This document shows positions 12,637 through 24,563 of a stretch of 64,000 nucleotides of DNA, piece by piece. This stretch comes from Saccoglossus kowalevskii. Lineage: Eukaryota; Hemichordata; Enteropneusta; Harrimaniidae. The notes beneath the pieces were generated by a model. The model ran no database searches. It saw only the letters and a list, made by a program, of their open reading frames with translations, and was not told the DNA's origin. Location: contig NW_003116452.1 in NCBI RefSeq assembly GCF_000003605.2, forward strand, positions 459,017-523,016, given 5' to 3'. The number at the start of each line of letters is the position of its first letter. The stretch's first letter is position 1. The position numbers were made by a program, and so were the translations under genes.

Positions 12637-13926
12637 CCAAGGTAGAATGGTGTCATTTGGCTTATCTTAATAAAACTTAGTGAGGCAATATGTGGGCATA
12701 CATTATACATATATATTGGGCTATTTCATCATATAGATAATATATTTTATTACCATTTTATTTTATTATTACCATGCAAATAAATCCCGAATACACGAAA
12801 TACTAGACGCCATGGCGTGAAATGAGACCTAACGTAAAGTTGTGTATGATTATTTTTAGAACGATATTGCTTTAATGGAAAGGGCAAAAGCAAGAGAAGC
12901 AATTAAAACCGATAGATAACTCATTTTAGCTGCATTTGCCAGATCCAAACTGAGGCTCTAACGCGAAGCATCATTCACTTTAAATCAGGTCTCTCGAAGC
13001 AGCTATAACGAGCGAATTGTATAGTACAATGCCGGAGAAATACAATGAATGTATTTACTATATTTCTCAAAAGATATATATATATAAATGTATTTCGGGC
13101 TGTCAGCATTGAAGACAGTATAGGTTGAACAAATTTGCCAAATTATATTATATAACAAATGGCATGGTGAATAATTATGTGACAAATAAATCATATACCC
13201 GCTGGTATTTATTGTAAACGTCGTGAATGCCCAAGTAATAATCACTATTCCACCACAATGCCGTTGGGGCTTCGCATTTTTCAAGAGATTACCGTCACGT
13301 TAGCCGAGTGATTTGACAAATTAGATGCTATATATTATGATGCTTTAATGAATATATCCCCTAAACGTGAAATATACCTGTGTTACTCACATGCTCGTTG
13401 TAGCACGTTCCGCAATTGAAGTATGATTACAATATATTGCGAGTTGTCATGCAAATTTTTATATGATCAGCCAGATTGCAATCAGTGAAATAATGAACGC
13501 ATGGTATCTAATAACACTTTTTAGTGCATCCAGTTTTCTATGCTCATACATTGTTATACTCAGCCTGTGTAGCTTCAATATACATTTCGATAGTAAGATG
13601 TACTTTTAGTTAATTACCAGCCGCATAAAGATCAGTGGATTATGCATACACAGGCCAGATTACTCTGGCATGTTACTGGTAATTGGGTAAATGTCGAGAG
13701 AGTCGCGATGCCTGGATAATCCCATTTTAATTATAATTGCATTGCAGTAGTATTCATGGGAGAGCAAATCATCATACTCGCGTTGAAATACACACAGACT
13801 AGATCAATATTTATATTTTCCAATGCTGAAAATAATATGCTATCATCACACACTCCCATTGGTTTCAGCATAAACAGCACATGCAGTATGTGTTGGTGAA
13901 GATGCTGCAAAACAAGCCTACATGTT
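12637..13926. other. Non-coding stretch, no gene recognised
   Basis: AT-rich with a small (TA) run near 13073-13086. No domain-bearing ORF or repeat family was seen. Confidence 0.55.
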
Positions 13927-14770
13927 CATTCAAACTTGGTACATAGATTATACATGTTAGGATACATGTCCATGATGATTTATTTCACGATTGGTTCAAA
14001 GATGGCCAACTGGTAGCCATCTTGTTTTTTTGAAAATGTCGTATTTTGGACATGCTTTGTCAGTTTTCATTCAAATTTAGTACATAGATCATACATGTTA
14101 GGATACATGTCCCCGACCGTCCGCGAGTTCCTGAGTTTGTCTGTCCGACCGTCTGTGTGTCCGTCTGTCCGTGTGTCAGTCTATCCAAAGTCATATTTCA
14201 GAATCCTGTGGGCCGATTCCGTTCATTCTTTGCATGTGCCAAGTACTTATGTTGGACATATGCACATGCAGTGGTTTAGCGATTCAATTCAAAATGACCG
14301 ACTGGCAGCCATCTGTTTTTTGAAAATGTTGTATTTTGGACATGCTTTGTCAGTTGTCATTCAAACTTGGTACATAGATTATACATGTTAGGATATATGT
14401 CCATGACGATTTATTTTGCAATTGGATCAAAGATGGTCGACTGGCAGGTATCTTGTTTTTGTTTTTTTATGCAGTATCTTGGACGTGCTCTGTCAGTTTT
14501 CATTCAAATTGGGCACATACATGTACTTTATACATGTTAAGATGCATGTCCATGACAATTCGTTTCAAAATCTGGTCACGGATGGCCGATTGACAGCCAT
14601 CTGACTTTTTGGCCTTACTACTATATTTCCACAATTTATGTACCATTTTCATTCGTATTTGGCACATACATCATACATATCAGTGTGTTTCATAATCAGA
14701 TCAAAGATGGCTGAATAACAACTGTTTTTATTTTGGCCATATTACTATGACACGAAACACGTGTTTTGAT
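13927..14770. repeat. Diverged tandem repeat, unit about 141-149 bp, five copies
   Basis: Units start at 13927, 14068, 14358, 14501 and 14650, each opening with CATTCAAA-like sequence followed by GGTACATA and ATACATGTTAGGATACATGT. The second unit is enlarged to 290 bp by an insertion rich in CTGTCYG/GTCCG (about 14112-14270). Most units carry a stem-loop; the best is AAGATGGC-9 nt-GCCATCTT at 13999-14023. The last unit is the most decayed. ORFs here, such as those at 14095-14391, are repeat by-products. The layout resembles the repeat core of a non-autonomous element, but I found no termini. Confidence 0.85.
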
Positions 14771-17700
14771 GTAAATAAACAATCTGTTGTATACGCCACT
14801 TTGAACTCAAGTTTCAAGGACATGCTCGCGACAACCCCTCCGCTTTAATATGACGAGCACAAAGAGAACTTAACGGCGACTGTGTCATTTTCAATGACTT
14901 GTTATTATTATTTCTTGCTAATGGTAATGGTAATGGTGGTTGATAACTTGATATATTCTTTTGATGAAATTGAATTTTCGAGGATCAATTGATTTTGGTA
15001 GCGATGTTGATTCGGTTTCTATGGAAACAACATTTGCAAGAATTAGTTTCTAACGAATTCTGAGGAAATTGTCAGGTAAACACATGAATCAGTTGTAATT
15101 TTGTCATGGGAACACAAATGACCTAAATGTCTTAAAGGGCTGTAAAACAATCAATTAGACTTTAGCAGGTGTCTTCATCCAGTTACTATGGTGATGCATC
15201 ACAATTGGCAGATGTGATCGTTGTCTGATTCTTTGTGTGAATAAAATATTCAAGACTAAGTTGTTTTTTCTTTAAAAAAAGAAATAACATTAGAATAATA
15301 TATGAAGTAGCCGATTCATATTACAAACTTCCCAATATAAAATATTGTATCTAAGCTGCGTCACTTTTATCTGGTTGGAAAGTCACTGGTTTTTCGTTAT
15401 TCAGTGTTGCGCCTGGAAAACTGTAGCCTCCATCACATGTTGACATTATAGAGTTCATTATTTTCTCGGGGTAGAATGACTTTAATACCCGAGACAAAAC
15501 AAGCATTAATTGGAAGAAAAGAAAGTTGACAGCAGAATTTTACGCCAATTCTAAGCATCAGGTAACCGTAAAATCAAGGCTCCTTAAGTTTTTATCCGAT
15601 AGCAAGTACATTTTGACCGGTTGTTTTGTACGCAACCTAGCTGAACATTATTTATTTATTCATTTACTTATTTATTTATTCATTCATTCGTTAATTTATT
15701 AATTATATCACGACCTCTCTCTTTGGGGCATTGTAACTGTATAAATAAATGTTGACTTCAATGAGAATACAAAAAACTATTAATATCGATGTAGCTGTAA
15801 CAATGGACATGAACACAATTGACAAGTTATTGACTCCGAACTATAGCTTTTCTGCGTTGACACTCATTGTAAATTGCACAATACGCGTTACAGACTAGTT
15901 TACGGTTAGTTATAAAAGTGAATGTATACACATATGGAGCATATTGCTTTAAAAGTAACAGGTTTTCATGTTATATTGTTCATGTGGATCGTATTTTGTA
16001 CTGCTGAATAAAAATGAGATGTTATTATTCATTCATATGTATGTCTCTAAATAGATGGATTTAGTGGTGTTCGTCAAATATTCATAACCATTGAATTATG
16101 TAAGAAACATTCAGGCGCGCACGACACTGTTAGTCACCTAACTCATACAATATACAACGAAACACCATAGTATTATGTACGCTGAATACAACTTGATTAG
16201 CTTGGGAATTGATAATACTCACAAGAATGTGTATTTTTCAGTGGCTGCCAATAATTCCAAAGTTTAGGAATGTTTTTTTCTTCATCAAATAATTCTTAAG
16301 AGTTTATTGGTAGACACATCTAGATGTGGTTGGGGTGGGTCGATTCGCTTAGTTGGCTTCTACTCGACGGTAAAGATATACATTATGCATACTTGTTATG
16401 CTACTGGAATTCCTAGTTAGTGTCATGTTGGAGCGTATTTTTCCGTCGCAGTGCGCAAAACATAAATTACAGAATTATTGACATAATAAATAGCAGAATG
16501 ATTAATACTTCATAAAACACATAACCCGAGTGTGTGTTTTTTTTTCAACATAAATCATCATCATCAATTATTATTAAAATATACTCGAAGTCATCTATTT
16601 TAAGCTAGTACAAAATACGATAACACGCATTGATAACTAATTATATTCTGGGTTAAAGAACACGTTATTCACCTCTTAGATTGGAATGTTTGAATACACA
16701 AATGACTAGATGACGCCATTAACCTGTGTGCCTTGGAGAAATGCGACCAAGAAAGTACATACATAGATTGTGTTGTAAGCAGCTAATTGAACACAAAATG
16801 ATTGAACATCTAAATGTAAAACAACGTCATATCCAATTACAGTCACATTTACATCAAACTGTCTGGGTTGATAAAATATGATATAAAACATTTAGATTGA
16901 TTGAATCGTACAGCAATGAAGTCGACTTACTTATTGCTGTGTCTCCTTGGTAATTACAAAAAACTCGAAGATATGTGTACATTATAAGTGGAACATATTG
17001 TAATATCACTAAACGAAACTTGATTTAAATCATGCAACATTATCTTAGAGCAAGTGTAAACAATGAAATACACTCATAGTTATTAGCGGTGTTCCTTCAA
17101 TTGCTACATATCCTACCCGGCGATCACATGATGTTGTAGAGAACTTTGCCGCACGTGTGCGTTATTATTATAGACCAATTAACAATAATTGTATGCATTT
17201 TACAGTCATTGAGAACTTGGTTCAATATATAGTTGTACCACAAATAAAAAGTTAATTAAGTATGTTAATTTATTTCGATATTATCTGTGCATTACATCCG
17301 TGCAATAACAACTTCATATATACATTCAAACTCGTGTACGAAGGACTAATAACACATTTGTCCAGACAAACCTGTAATGTGTTTATTTCGCAATTAAAAT
17401 AGTCTCAATAAAGGGCAATGATATTGGCAGTTATGTAAAATTTGCATTGAAATTGAATCAAGACATTTATCCGATTATTCAAAACTGAATTTGTTTAAAT
17501 AGATTTGGTAAATTAGGCGCATTGAGGATGCAGATCTAACTAGCATATGTGAGAAAATAATGTTGTTATTATGCACATCGCATGTACATCATTATTTTAT
17601 AGTTTATGCCATGTGCACGAGAACTGACAAACGAATGACCGTTCTATTTAGCTTACAAAAGACATACACACGTGAATTTGGTGAAATATTACATATGCTT

Positions 17701-17994
17701 CATATCTCACTAACACACGATTATACCATAATATTATTAGTGACTATTATATATCTGTCACGTAACGCCATAAGTCACAGCGGCATTGCACTGAGTATTT
17801 TCATCCTACCATATTAGAAAACGGTAATTCCAAATATTGAACGATTACGCGCGTAACCGTCCACTAATAATAAAAAGAAAACATTGCTGCAGCCAGGGTT
17901 TGACATCACACAAAGACGTTCGCTAAATATGTTCTAAACGTTTTGGATTTCGGCACTCCTATGATGTATTCCTGGGAGGAAAAGGGGCAAAGCA
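14771..17994. other. Non-coding stretch with an ATTT/ATTC-rich simple repeat
   Basis: An imperfect TTTA/TTCA tetranucleotide tract lies at 15647-15702. The remainder is AT-rich with short ORFs lacking recognisable domains. Confidence 0.55.
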
Positions 17995-18110
17995 TGCACG
18001 AAGACAGTACAGTGCGAGTATCGACCGACGCGCAGCGGAGGTCAATTGATCGCGAACTGTCTTTGTGCATACTTTGCTGTATCCTCGTAATAACCCCATA
18101 ATACATGCCA
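17995..18110. repeat. CpG-rich interspersed repeat, family 1, partial copy a
   Basis: Its 3' part (CTTTGTGCATACTTTG, then GTATCC and GTAATAACCCCA) matches in order the 3' part of the copy at 18195-18375, about 250 bp away. The stretch is visibly richer in CG dinucleotides than its surroundings. Only the 3' half is convincing. Confidence 0.4.
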
Positions 18111-18194
18111 TCAATTTACATCTAGCACCGAAAAAAATAGAAATAATTTTTATGTAAAAAGCTGTTTTGTAACGCTGTAAGACGTATTTGCTTT

Positions 18195-18375
18195 TGTTCG
18201 AACATTCGAATTCTCCTAATTGGCCCCTTTGTGTACTAAGAAGAGCAATAGCGCGTAACAGAAATATCCTGTCATTCAACGTGAACTTCCGTGAAGTACA
18301 ACAACCCCTCGGTCGCCGTACAACCTTTGTTCATACTTTAAGGTATTCCAGTAATAACCTCAAATCGTATTAAAA
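18195..18375. repeat. CpG-rich interspersed repeat, family 1, copy b
   Basis: This copy shares ACATTCGAA, then CAATAGCGCGTAACAGAAATA, a CTGTCATTCAACG-like block and a distal GTTCATACTT...AATAACCTCAA with the copy at 59921-60085. Identity is about 70% by eye over the core. No open coding frame is conserved between copies. It is probably a short non-autonomous element; termini are not defined. Confidence 0.45.
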
Positions 18376-21339
18376 TGATTTGTAATCATATGTTAGCTTG
18401 CAATATTTAATTCCTTAAAATTAGAGTACTTAATGACATTCATTTCGTTATACAATATGTACAAAGTATGGGTGACGTATAAATGTGTCTGTAGTGTATC
18501 TAATTATAAACTCGATTAAGTGATTTGTTAGGATTCGGGCAGCACTGGACAATTCTATAGACATGTTTTGCATTAAGTATTAGCTCTAAATTAGCATGGA
18601 ATTTGGCAGGAATGGACCTTTAAAGATAATTATATTATGTTTTAATGTATTTCATATTATAATGCATTTAAACAAAATGGTAAAAATACAATATTTTGAA
18701 TTACACTTGTTTTCCGCAAACCACAATCAGAGAATTATTTTCCATTTATTATATCGTATCCATTACACTGACACGTTAACAATGCCGCACATGCTATGAC
18801 AGTATAGGTAGATTCATTTAATTAGTCTAATGCCATTGAAATCGAGGCACATTATCACATTACATTGTTTGGCATTAACGTCAATTAGTGTCAATATAGA
18901 CACTTATCGATGTAAGGTGTTTATTTAGACAAAGCTAGAATAAAAATCACACAATAGGAAAGTTGATTGAAACGAATGCTAATCAATTTTAACAGATAAC
19001 TCCATCTTACACTTGTGATAAGTCTTTTTCAAGCTTACAATTAGGTATGTTCACCTAGTTAGTAATTAGTATATAGACAAGATAATTACATTGGTGAAGT
19101 ATGTTTCTATGTAGCTGTATAACCTTCGAACCAACATTTTATATCATGCTTATCGTTTGCACTCTAGCACAGATCGCCAGAGGACAGCCGGAATAGCTTC
19201 CGTCTAGCAAAGTTCGAACAACGAGCGTAATGGTCAAATGAAGTGCTGTTGCGACGGTAACTGTTCAGCTCCACATTACATGTTAACTCACTGGATGTAT
19301 TTTTGTAATAGTATTTTAATTGTTGTACAAATCAAAGTGACGTGAGACACATAAGTAGATAGTTTGCATCAGGTAGTCCGTCATTTTCAATATTCCATGA
19401 CATCATCATCAATTATCAGTATAGGTACTTATATATACGAATATTATGTTATTGCACACAATTACATAGAAAGAACGCTACCAGTCGAAGTCCATAGTAA
19501 GTCTAATCAAACATTTCGGTGAGAAGTTCAGCTATGTATCCACTTTAGATATTGCCGTGTGATATGTAATCGCTTCATCGGAAGTGCCTGCCATGCATGC
19601 AACCATTAGTGTGCATCACTGCTTTTTATATACATTGATCACGCGGGCGTATGTTCTTGTATGATTATCTCATTTCGAATCGACGTGCACAAAACTGCTC
19701 GTCATATTGAAAAAAACATAAATATACAATAAAATGTACACATTTAAATAATGTATATGGGGTTGGATACAGTCAAACACAAACAATAAGTAAATTATAT
19801 ATTGTATTCTACGATTTACGGTGGGAAAATAAAATAAATTACTATATATATTTATGGAACGGCAATGAAGGAGAATCCCATTATCCTGAACAAAAATATT
19901 TGACCAATCCGATGATGGTTGCAAAATAAGTACCTTTGAAATTATACGATAAAAGATTCATATCATATATAAACACTTTCATCACTATTTGAGTAGATCC
20001 TATTGAAAACGATTTAGTTAAACCATTTGTGTTATGTTTTTTTTAGTATTGTATACAATTAAATCGAAATTTGTTCACTTTTTAATACAATTTCGGTTAA
20101 AGTTTTGATACTATTGACCAAATATAAACAAACAAACCTATGTTGGCAAGAAAATGAAGCTAAAATCAACCTGAAAAATATAGTTTTTAATCGAAGCTTT
20201 CAAGACTTATCCACAAATTGACACTGAATACAACATCCTGGTGACTGTGTTGATTTATACCTCGTTTGTACTCAACACCACGTCGCAGAACACTTTTTCT
20301 ATGTGGGAGGTCTTTCGTGAAGTTAAAACCAATGCTGAAACAAGATAAATATGAAAAGTTCGCCCAGGAAAATATTTTCGTTGCCGGAAAGAAAATATTT
20401 CTACTGTACATCAAAAATAAATCTGTTGCCAGTGGATTGGAATCTGTGGAATGTAAATATAATAGGCTTAACTTAATAGTAAGAGCACAATCAAGTGTTC
20501 ATATTTTGTAAATTTGAAAGACAGCAACATGATCTCTGTCCTGGATTTACTATCTCTACACACTGATGAACCACGCCAATTTTCCTACAGCAACCATTAT
20601 TGTCAGTAGCATACTCGTATATTCATATAGCTCGAATGAAAGACGAACACAAATGTTATGGAAGACTCCAATTTACACATATCATTCCTATATTTACAGC
20701 ATTTTGTTTACACAAACGGGATATATGTGTTTCTCAGCACCGCCTCATTACAGTTTGTTTTTGAGATGCCCTACCCTGTTCCGTCTCACTAGATGGCTCT
20801 TTAATTGTATTTCTGGTCAAAAATTTCGAAATAAAAAAGATACTTCTGAACAATGGAAGAAAATAACTTCTTGTTTAGAATTGAATTTTGTGAGAATATT
20901 CACTCATTTCAGAAATGTAACTCTTTTACCATCAACAGATTTGTGGTGATTAGAAAGAGATCGTTTTGTGAAACATTGGTATCTCCAGTCATGCTGAGTA
21001 AATGTTATTTCTGAAGAACCCACATTTCACGCATTCAGGAAGTAATTCTAAAAAACGCCAGGGGAAAATTTGGGACAATTACTGTCTATTGTCTGTCTGT
21101 ACAAGTATATACAACAATCTGTGACTTTTTTCAGGCTTTACACAAAAGGAAATACATTAAAATATGCAGAGAATCTAAACATAAGTCGCTTTAACCGAAC
21201 AATTCATTTGCATCGAGACGTAATCTAACACAACATCACAGGTACCTACCACAAATTCGCAACGGGGCGCTATATCGGTAATGTTCGCATGAGTGTTACT
21301 GTATATTTTGTGGCAGTACTCTTACAATCAACAGAAGAG
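18376..21339. other. Non-coding stretch with two unrecognised ORFs
   Basis: Two plus-strand ORFs lie close together, 20266-20511 (81 codons) and 20566-20949 (127 codons). The first contains a lysine-rich, protein-like segment around KYEKFAQENIFVAGKK. I recognise no domain in either and see no convincing splice link, so I leave them uncalled. The rest is AT-rich with nothing notable. Confidence 0.45.
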
Positions 21340-22410
21340 GAATATCCAGTAACACGAGAGCAAATATTGCCTATTTGATGCAATTATGCGAGTCACAAAG
21401 TGCTGTTATTACAACCAAACCAAGGTCAGCTTGGACTTTAGTTGCGAGACATAACAAAAAAAAACCGCAAAATAAAAATACAAAATAAACGCAATCAGAG
21501 GCGCCGACTACACGCGTTGGAAATAAATAGAACGCGTTGTGACACAGTCTCACCAGCCTCGTTCACTCACGCAATATAATTATGCTATTTCCCAACGCAC
21601 GTATATTTAATACATTGACGAAAAACACCACAAGAAAAATGTAAATCAGGCTTGTAATTACTAGTAACTCAACTCGAACGCAATATTCATCACTGTAGAA
21701 GTGGATAAATTCGAACCAGCCAGCTCGTGAACTGTTTAGCTGACTTTTCAAAAGATGGATATTCAATTCAAATTCATTCCAACTTATTTGAATATTCTTT
21801 CGGAAATTTGAGACATTGTTCAAAAAATCCTGTACAGGGATATGTCTGATATCAACTAATAATACGCAATTATCCAGGCAGTACTAGAAAATATTACTGA
21901 TACTAATCATGTTTTGTATTGGGAAGTCCCCGGGCGTGTAGTAGACGAGCATAATCGTACTGTCACATGTTTTTAGCCATGTCTTTTCGTCTTAACCGTC
22001 GTAGTCCGCTTCATTGAATGTTTAGTTTGATAATTGATAAACATATATTCAGTGTGAGACTGTTCAAGTTGTGTTAATACAAAGATTATTTAAACTTGTC
22101 CCTTCCGTTGCCAACGTATTCAATATACGGAAATAGCATGTGTGTGTGCGTTTGCGTGAGTGAAAAATGCCGGCGAGATTTCGCGTTGCAACGCGTTCCA
22201 GTTATTTCAAAAGCGCGTGGTCGGCGCCTTTGATTGTGTTTATTTTCTTCTTTCATTCTCGAAATCTATCACTGGCACCGTTTATTTTGTCATTTCTCAC
22301 AACTGAATGTCGAAGCTCATTTTGTTTTGGCTGTATAACACATGTTTGTACTTTAAAACTACAAATAGAGGCTGAATGGTACACGAGTTCTCTGTGTAAT
22401 ACAGTATTCA
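21340..22410. repeat. Long imperfect inverted repeat (foldback), about 1.07 kb
   Basis: The left arm (about 21340-21620) matches the reverse complement of the right arm (about 22108-22410) in order. Pairs include GGCGCCGAC at 21500 with its complement near 22220, AAAATAAACGCAATC with AAAATAAACACAATC just outside it, AGCTTGGACTTTAGTTG with AGCTTCGACATTCAGTTG further out, TTCACTCACGCAA on the inner side, and ATGCTATTTCC (21592) with its complement ending at 22139. Paired positions sum to about 43,730 throughout, so the symmetry centre is near 21865. Weaker matches continue inward. ORFs on both strands here mirror each other and are not genes. It could be a foldback element, an inverted duplication, or a locus making a long hairpin RNA. 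Confidence 0.75.
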
Positions 22411-22486
22411 GTATAAGTCTAATTCCAATTGGCTTATCAACATTTACAAAGCGCTGATATATTAGAATTTAGAAAAACAAACAAAT

Positions 22487-22888
22487 TTGCATACTATGTG
22501 ATACTAGTACAATAGACCATTGTCCGTACACTGCGAGAATCACGCGTTATGCGTGAAATCGAACGTAAAAACAGGACAAACAAAGGTCATAGCGTCGGAG
22601 TCGCGTCAAACATCGCGTGGGATTCGACAAACGCAAAAGTATTTCGGGACATTTCCATGCTTAATAATGTGCTGTCCACATTTGATGATAGGCAATTTCG
22701 ATTAAGTAAGGGTATTCGGAAGCAATATTCCTCTGTCGAAGATCGGCCGGTCGGTGTGAGCTACGAAATAAGGAAATTCGAGTTCAAAATCAAATCGTTC
22801 GATTTTTGCGGCAGACGTTCGACGCGCGTCTTTCATGCATTTCGCGAGATCTCGCAATTGTACGGAAAATCACCTATTGCATACTATG
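22487..22888. mobile_element. MITE-like candidate: inverted arms inside a 12-bp direct repeat
   Basis: TTGCATACTATG occurs at 22487-22498 and again at 22877-22888. Inside lie inverted arms of about 50 bp, 22523-22566 and 22815-22865, sharing CCGTACA, TGCGAGA and CGAACGT in inverted order. The interior is strikingly rich in CG dinucleotides. The 125-codon ORF across it (22549-22926) shows no known domain. The arrangement fits a short non-autonomous DNA element with a target duplication, but the arms do not reach the direct repeats exactly (24 and 11 bp short). Confidence 0.45.
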
Positions 22889-24563
22889 CAAATACTTTTG
22901 TTATGCCCGCATTCCAGTACAAGTAATAATCTGCGGCACTTATAAAATAAATTATTGTTACCAAAAGATTAGGTAAGAACCTGAAACTTTGATAGTACTT
23001 TACGGTGACGTCTATTCCCACATCCAGTCATGACAAGGCGATCTGTCAGAAAGATGAGCCAGTGTTTCTGTGCTGCTTTGTTACAAAACTGTGTTTCAGA
23101 TTTTCAAATTGTTTCATTAAAAATAAAACAAAGATTGAAATAATTCTTGTTTTATTTTCTCAAGCAATCATAAGTTCAATATAGATATAACCTAGTTTTC
23201 TCATTATTGCGGCGGTCTCTATTCATTATTTGTGTTTGCACTACAGTAGTATTGTTGTATATAGGTTATCTTTTTTGACATTATTAAATTTCAAATTATA
23301 CATGGCTTGTTCTTTTCATCTTCCATCATTAAAAGTGGTTATATTTTTATAGGCCAGATTAGTTATGCTATTAGCTTAATAATCAGTAAAATGTAGAAAA
23401 AATACAGAATGACTAGTCTCAACATTACCAACACCCCCCGGCAACATGTCTGCCTTGAAGTGACTCTCTCCTACAAGACTGTGTTTTTGCCCGATAATTT
23501 GACAGCAATTATTTTCTCATATGAAAGCAAGCAAAATGTGAACAATTTCTTTGGGAACATTTTCTAACAAGCTATCAATTGACTTGTTTTCACAACCTTT
23601 GATTCAACGCAGTATAACCGATTATATTCAGAGCATAAATTATGTATATGTGCTCGTTAGTTATATTTATAATTGTCTGTTATTATTAGTATTATTATCA
23701 TTTATTTTTATTTTTTTTTAGTATTTGGTATGGTTGATTTAGTACAAGAAATTCCAAAAATAATCCCTTCTTTAGGCCAATTGAAAAGAGTGTTAGATTT
23801 ATTCCATTAGTAAGATTCTCAATCCGGCTCATTACAATAAACTAGTGATCATTTCAATGAGCACAAAGGCTCGTTTATTCACACCACTTTATGCATTTTA
23901 ACATTCGTCAATGCGTGTACATTATGGTTTTAACAAAAATGAGAAAAGAGAAAAACATTAGCTAGTACATTAGCCAATACAATGAGTAGTATTGTGGATT
24001 CAATTAGGATAATAAGATTACTATTCTGTATAGTATGCTTTATGTATCTAGTAGATACAACTATGTACAACTATAAAGAATTGACCTTCTGAATGAGCAT
24101 GGTCATTAAATTTATATCATAATTGTTAAGTACTGTACGAACTGCCATATAAAGTTAAACGGTTCCGTTGTATCTTCTTTGACTTCTTACCTTGCCTTTA
24201 TCATAGTAAACCTTCTTCTCGTGGTCACAATAACTCATGTTATTATTCTTTAGGGGGCATACAGTACATATAGTGTTATCTAAAGAACATAAATTTTAAT
24301 TTTATACCTAAGTCATAGTATTTTTAGTGAAAAATTACTTTCATACTCACGTTTGCTATACAAGAATATATTGTGCATCATCAGTTTGCATCCATCTATG
24401 TTATTTAACCTAGATTCTCAATGAGCGAAACTTTAGCCCACGTTTGTTATTTTGTATTATAAAAAGTACTGTATATTTTATAGATATTTAAAAAAAAATA
24501 CATAGGTGTATTTTCAACCCAGTTTATGTAGCCCTAAATGAAACGCCTCTAGATTTATGTTTT
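22889..24563. other. Non-coding stretch, no gene recognised
   Basis: AT-rich and poor in CG. No domain-bearing ORF or recognised repeat precedes the mariner terminus. Confidence 0.55.

Noticed and set aside
14095-14391. 98-codon ORF with Ser/Val/Pro-rich SVRPSVCPSV segment
   Set aside because: The segment is the translation of the CTGTCYG simple-sequence insertion inside the 141-bp tandem repeat.
18185-18215. TTCGAACATTCGAATTCTCC as a tRNA T-arm
   Set aside because: No A-box or acceptor stem at the right distance, and it lies inside interspersed repeat family 1.
21371-22457. ORFs on both strands within the foldback (for example 21563-21823 minus and 22167-22457 plus)
   Set aside because: They lie in mirror-image arms of an inverted repeat and carry no domain, so they are explained by the repeat.
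22549-22926. 125-codon ORF in the CG-rich hairpin region
   Set aside because: A higher CG content lowers stop frequency here. The ORF spans the inverted arms and has no known domain.
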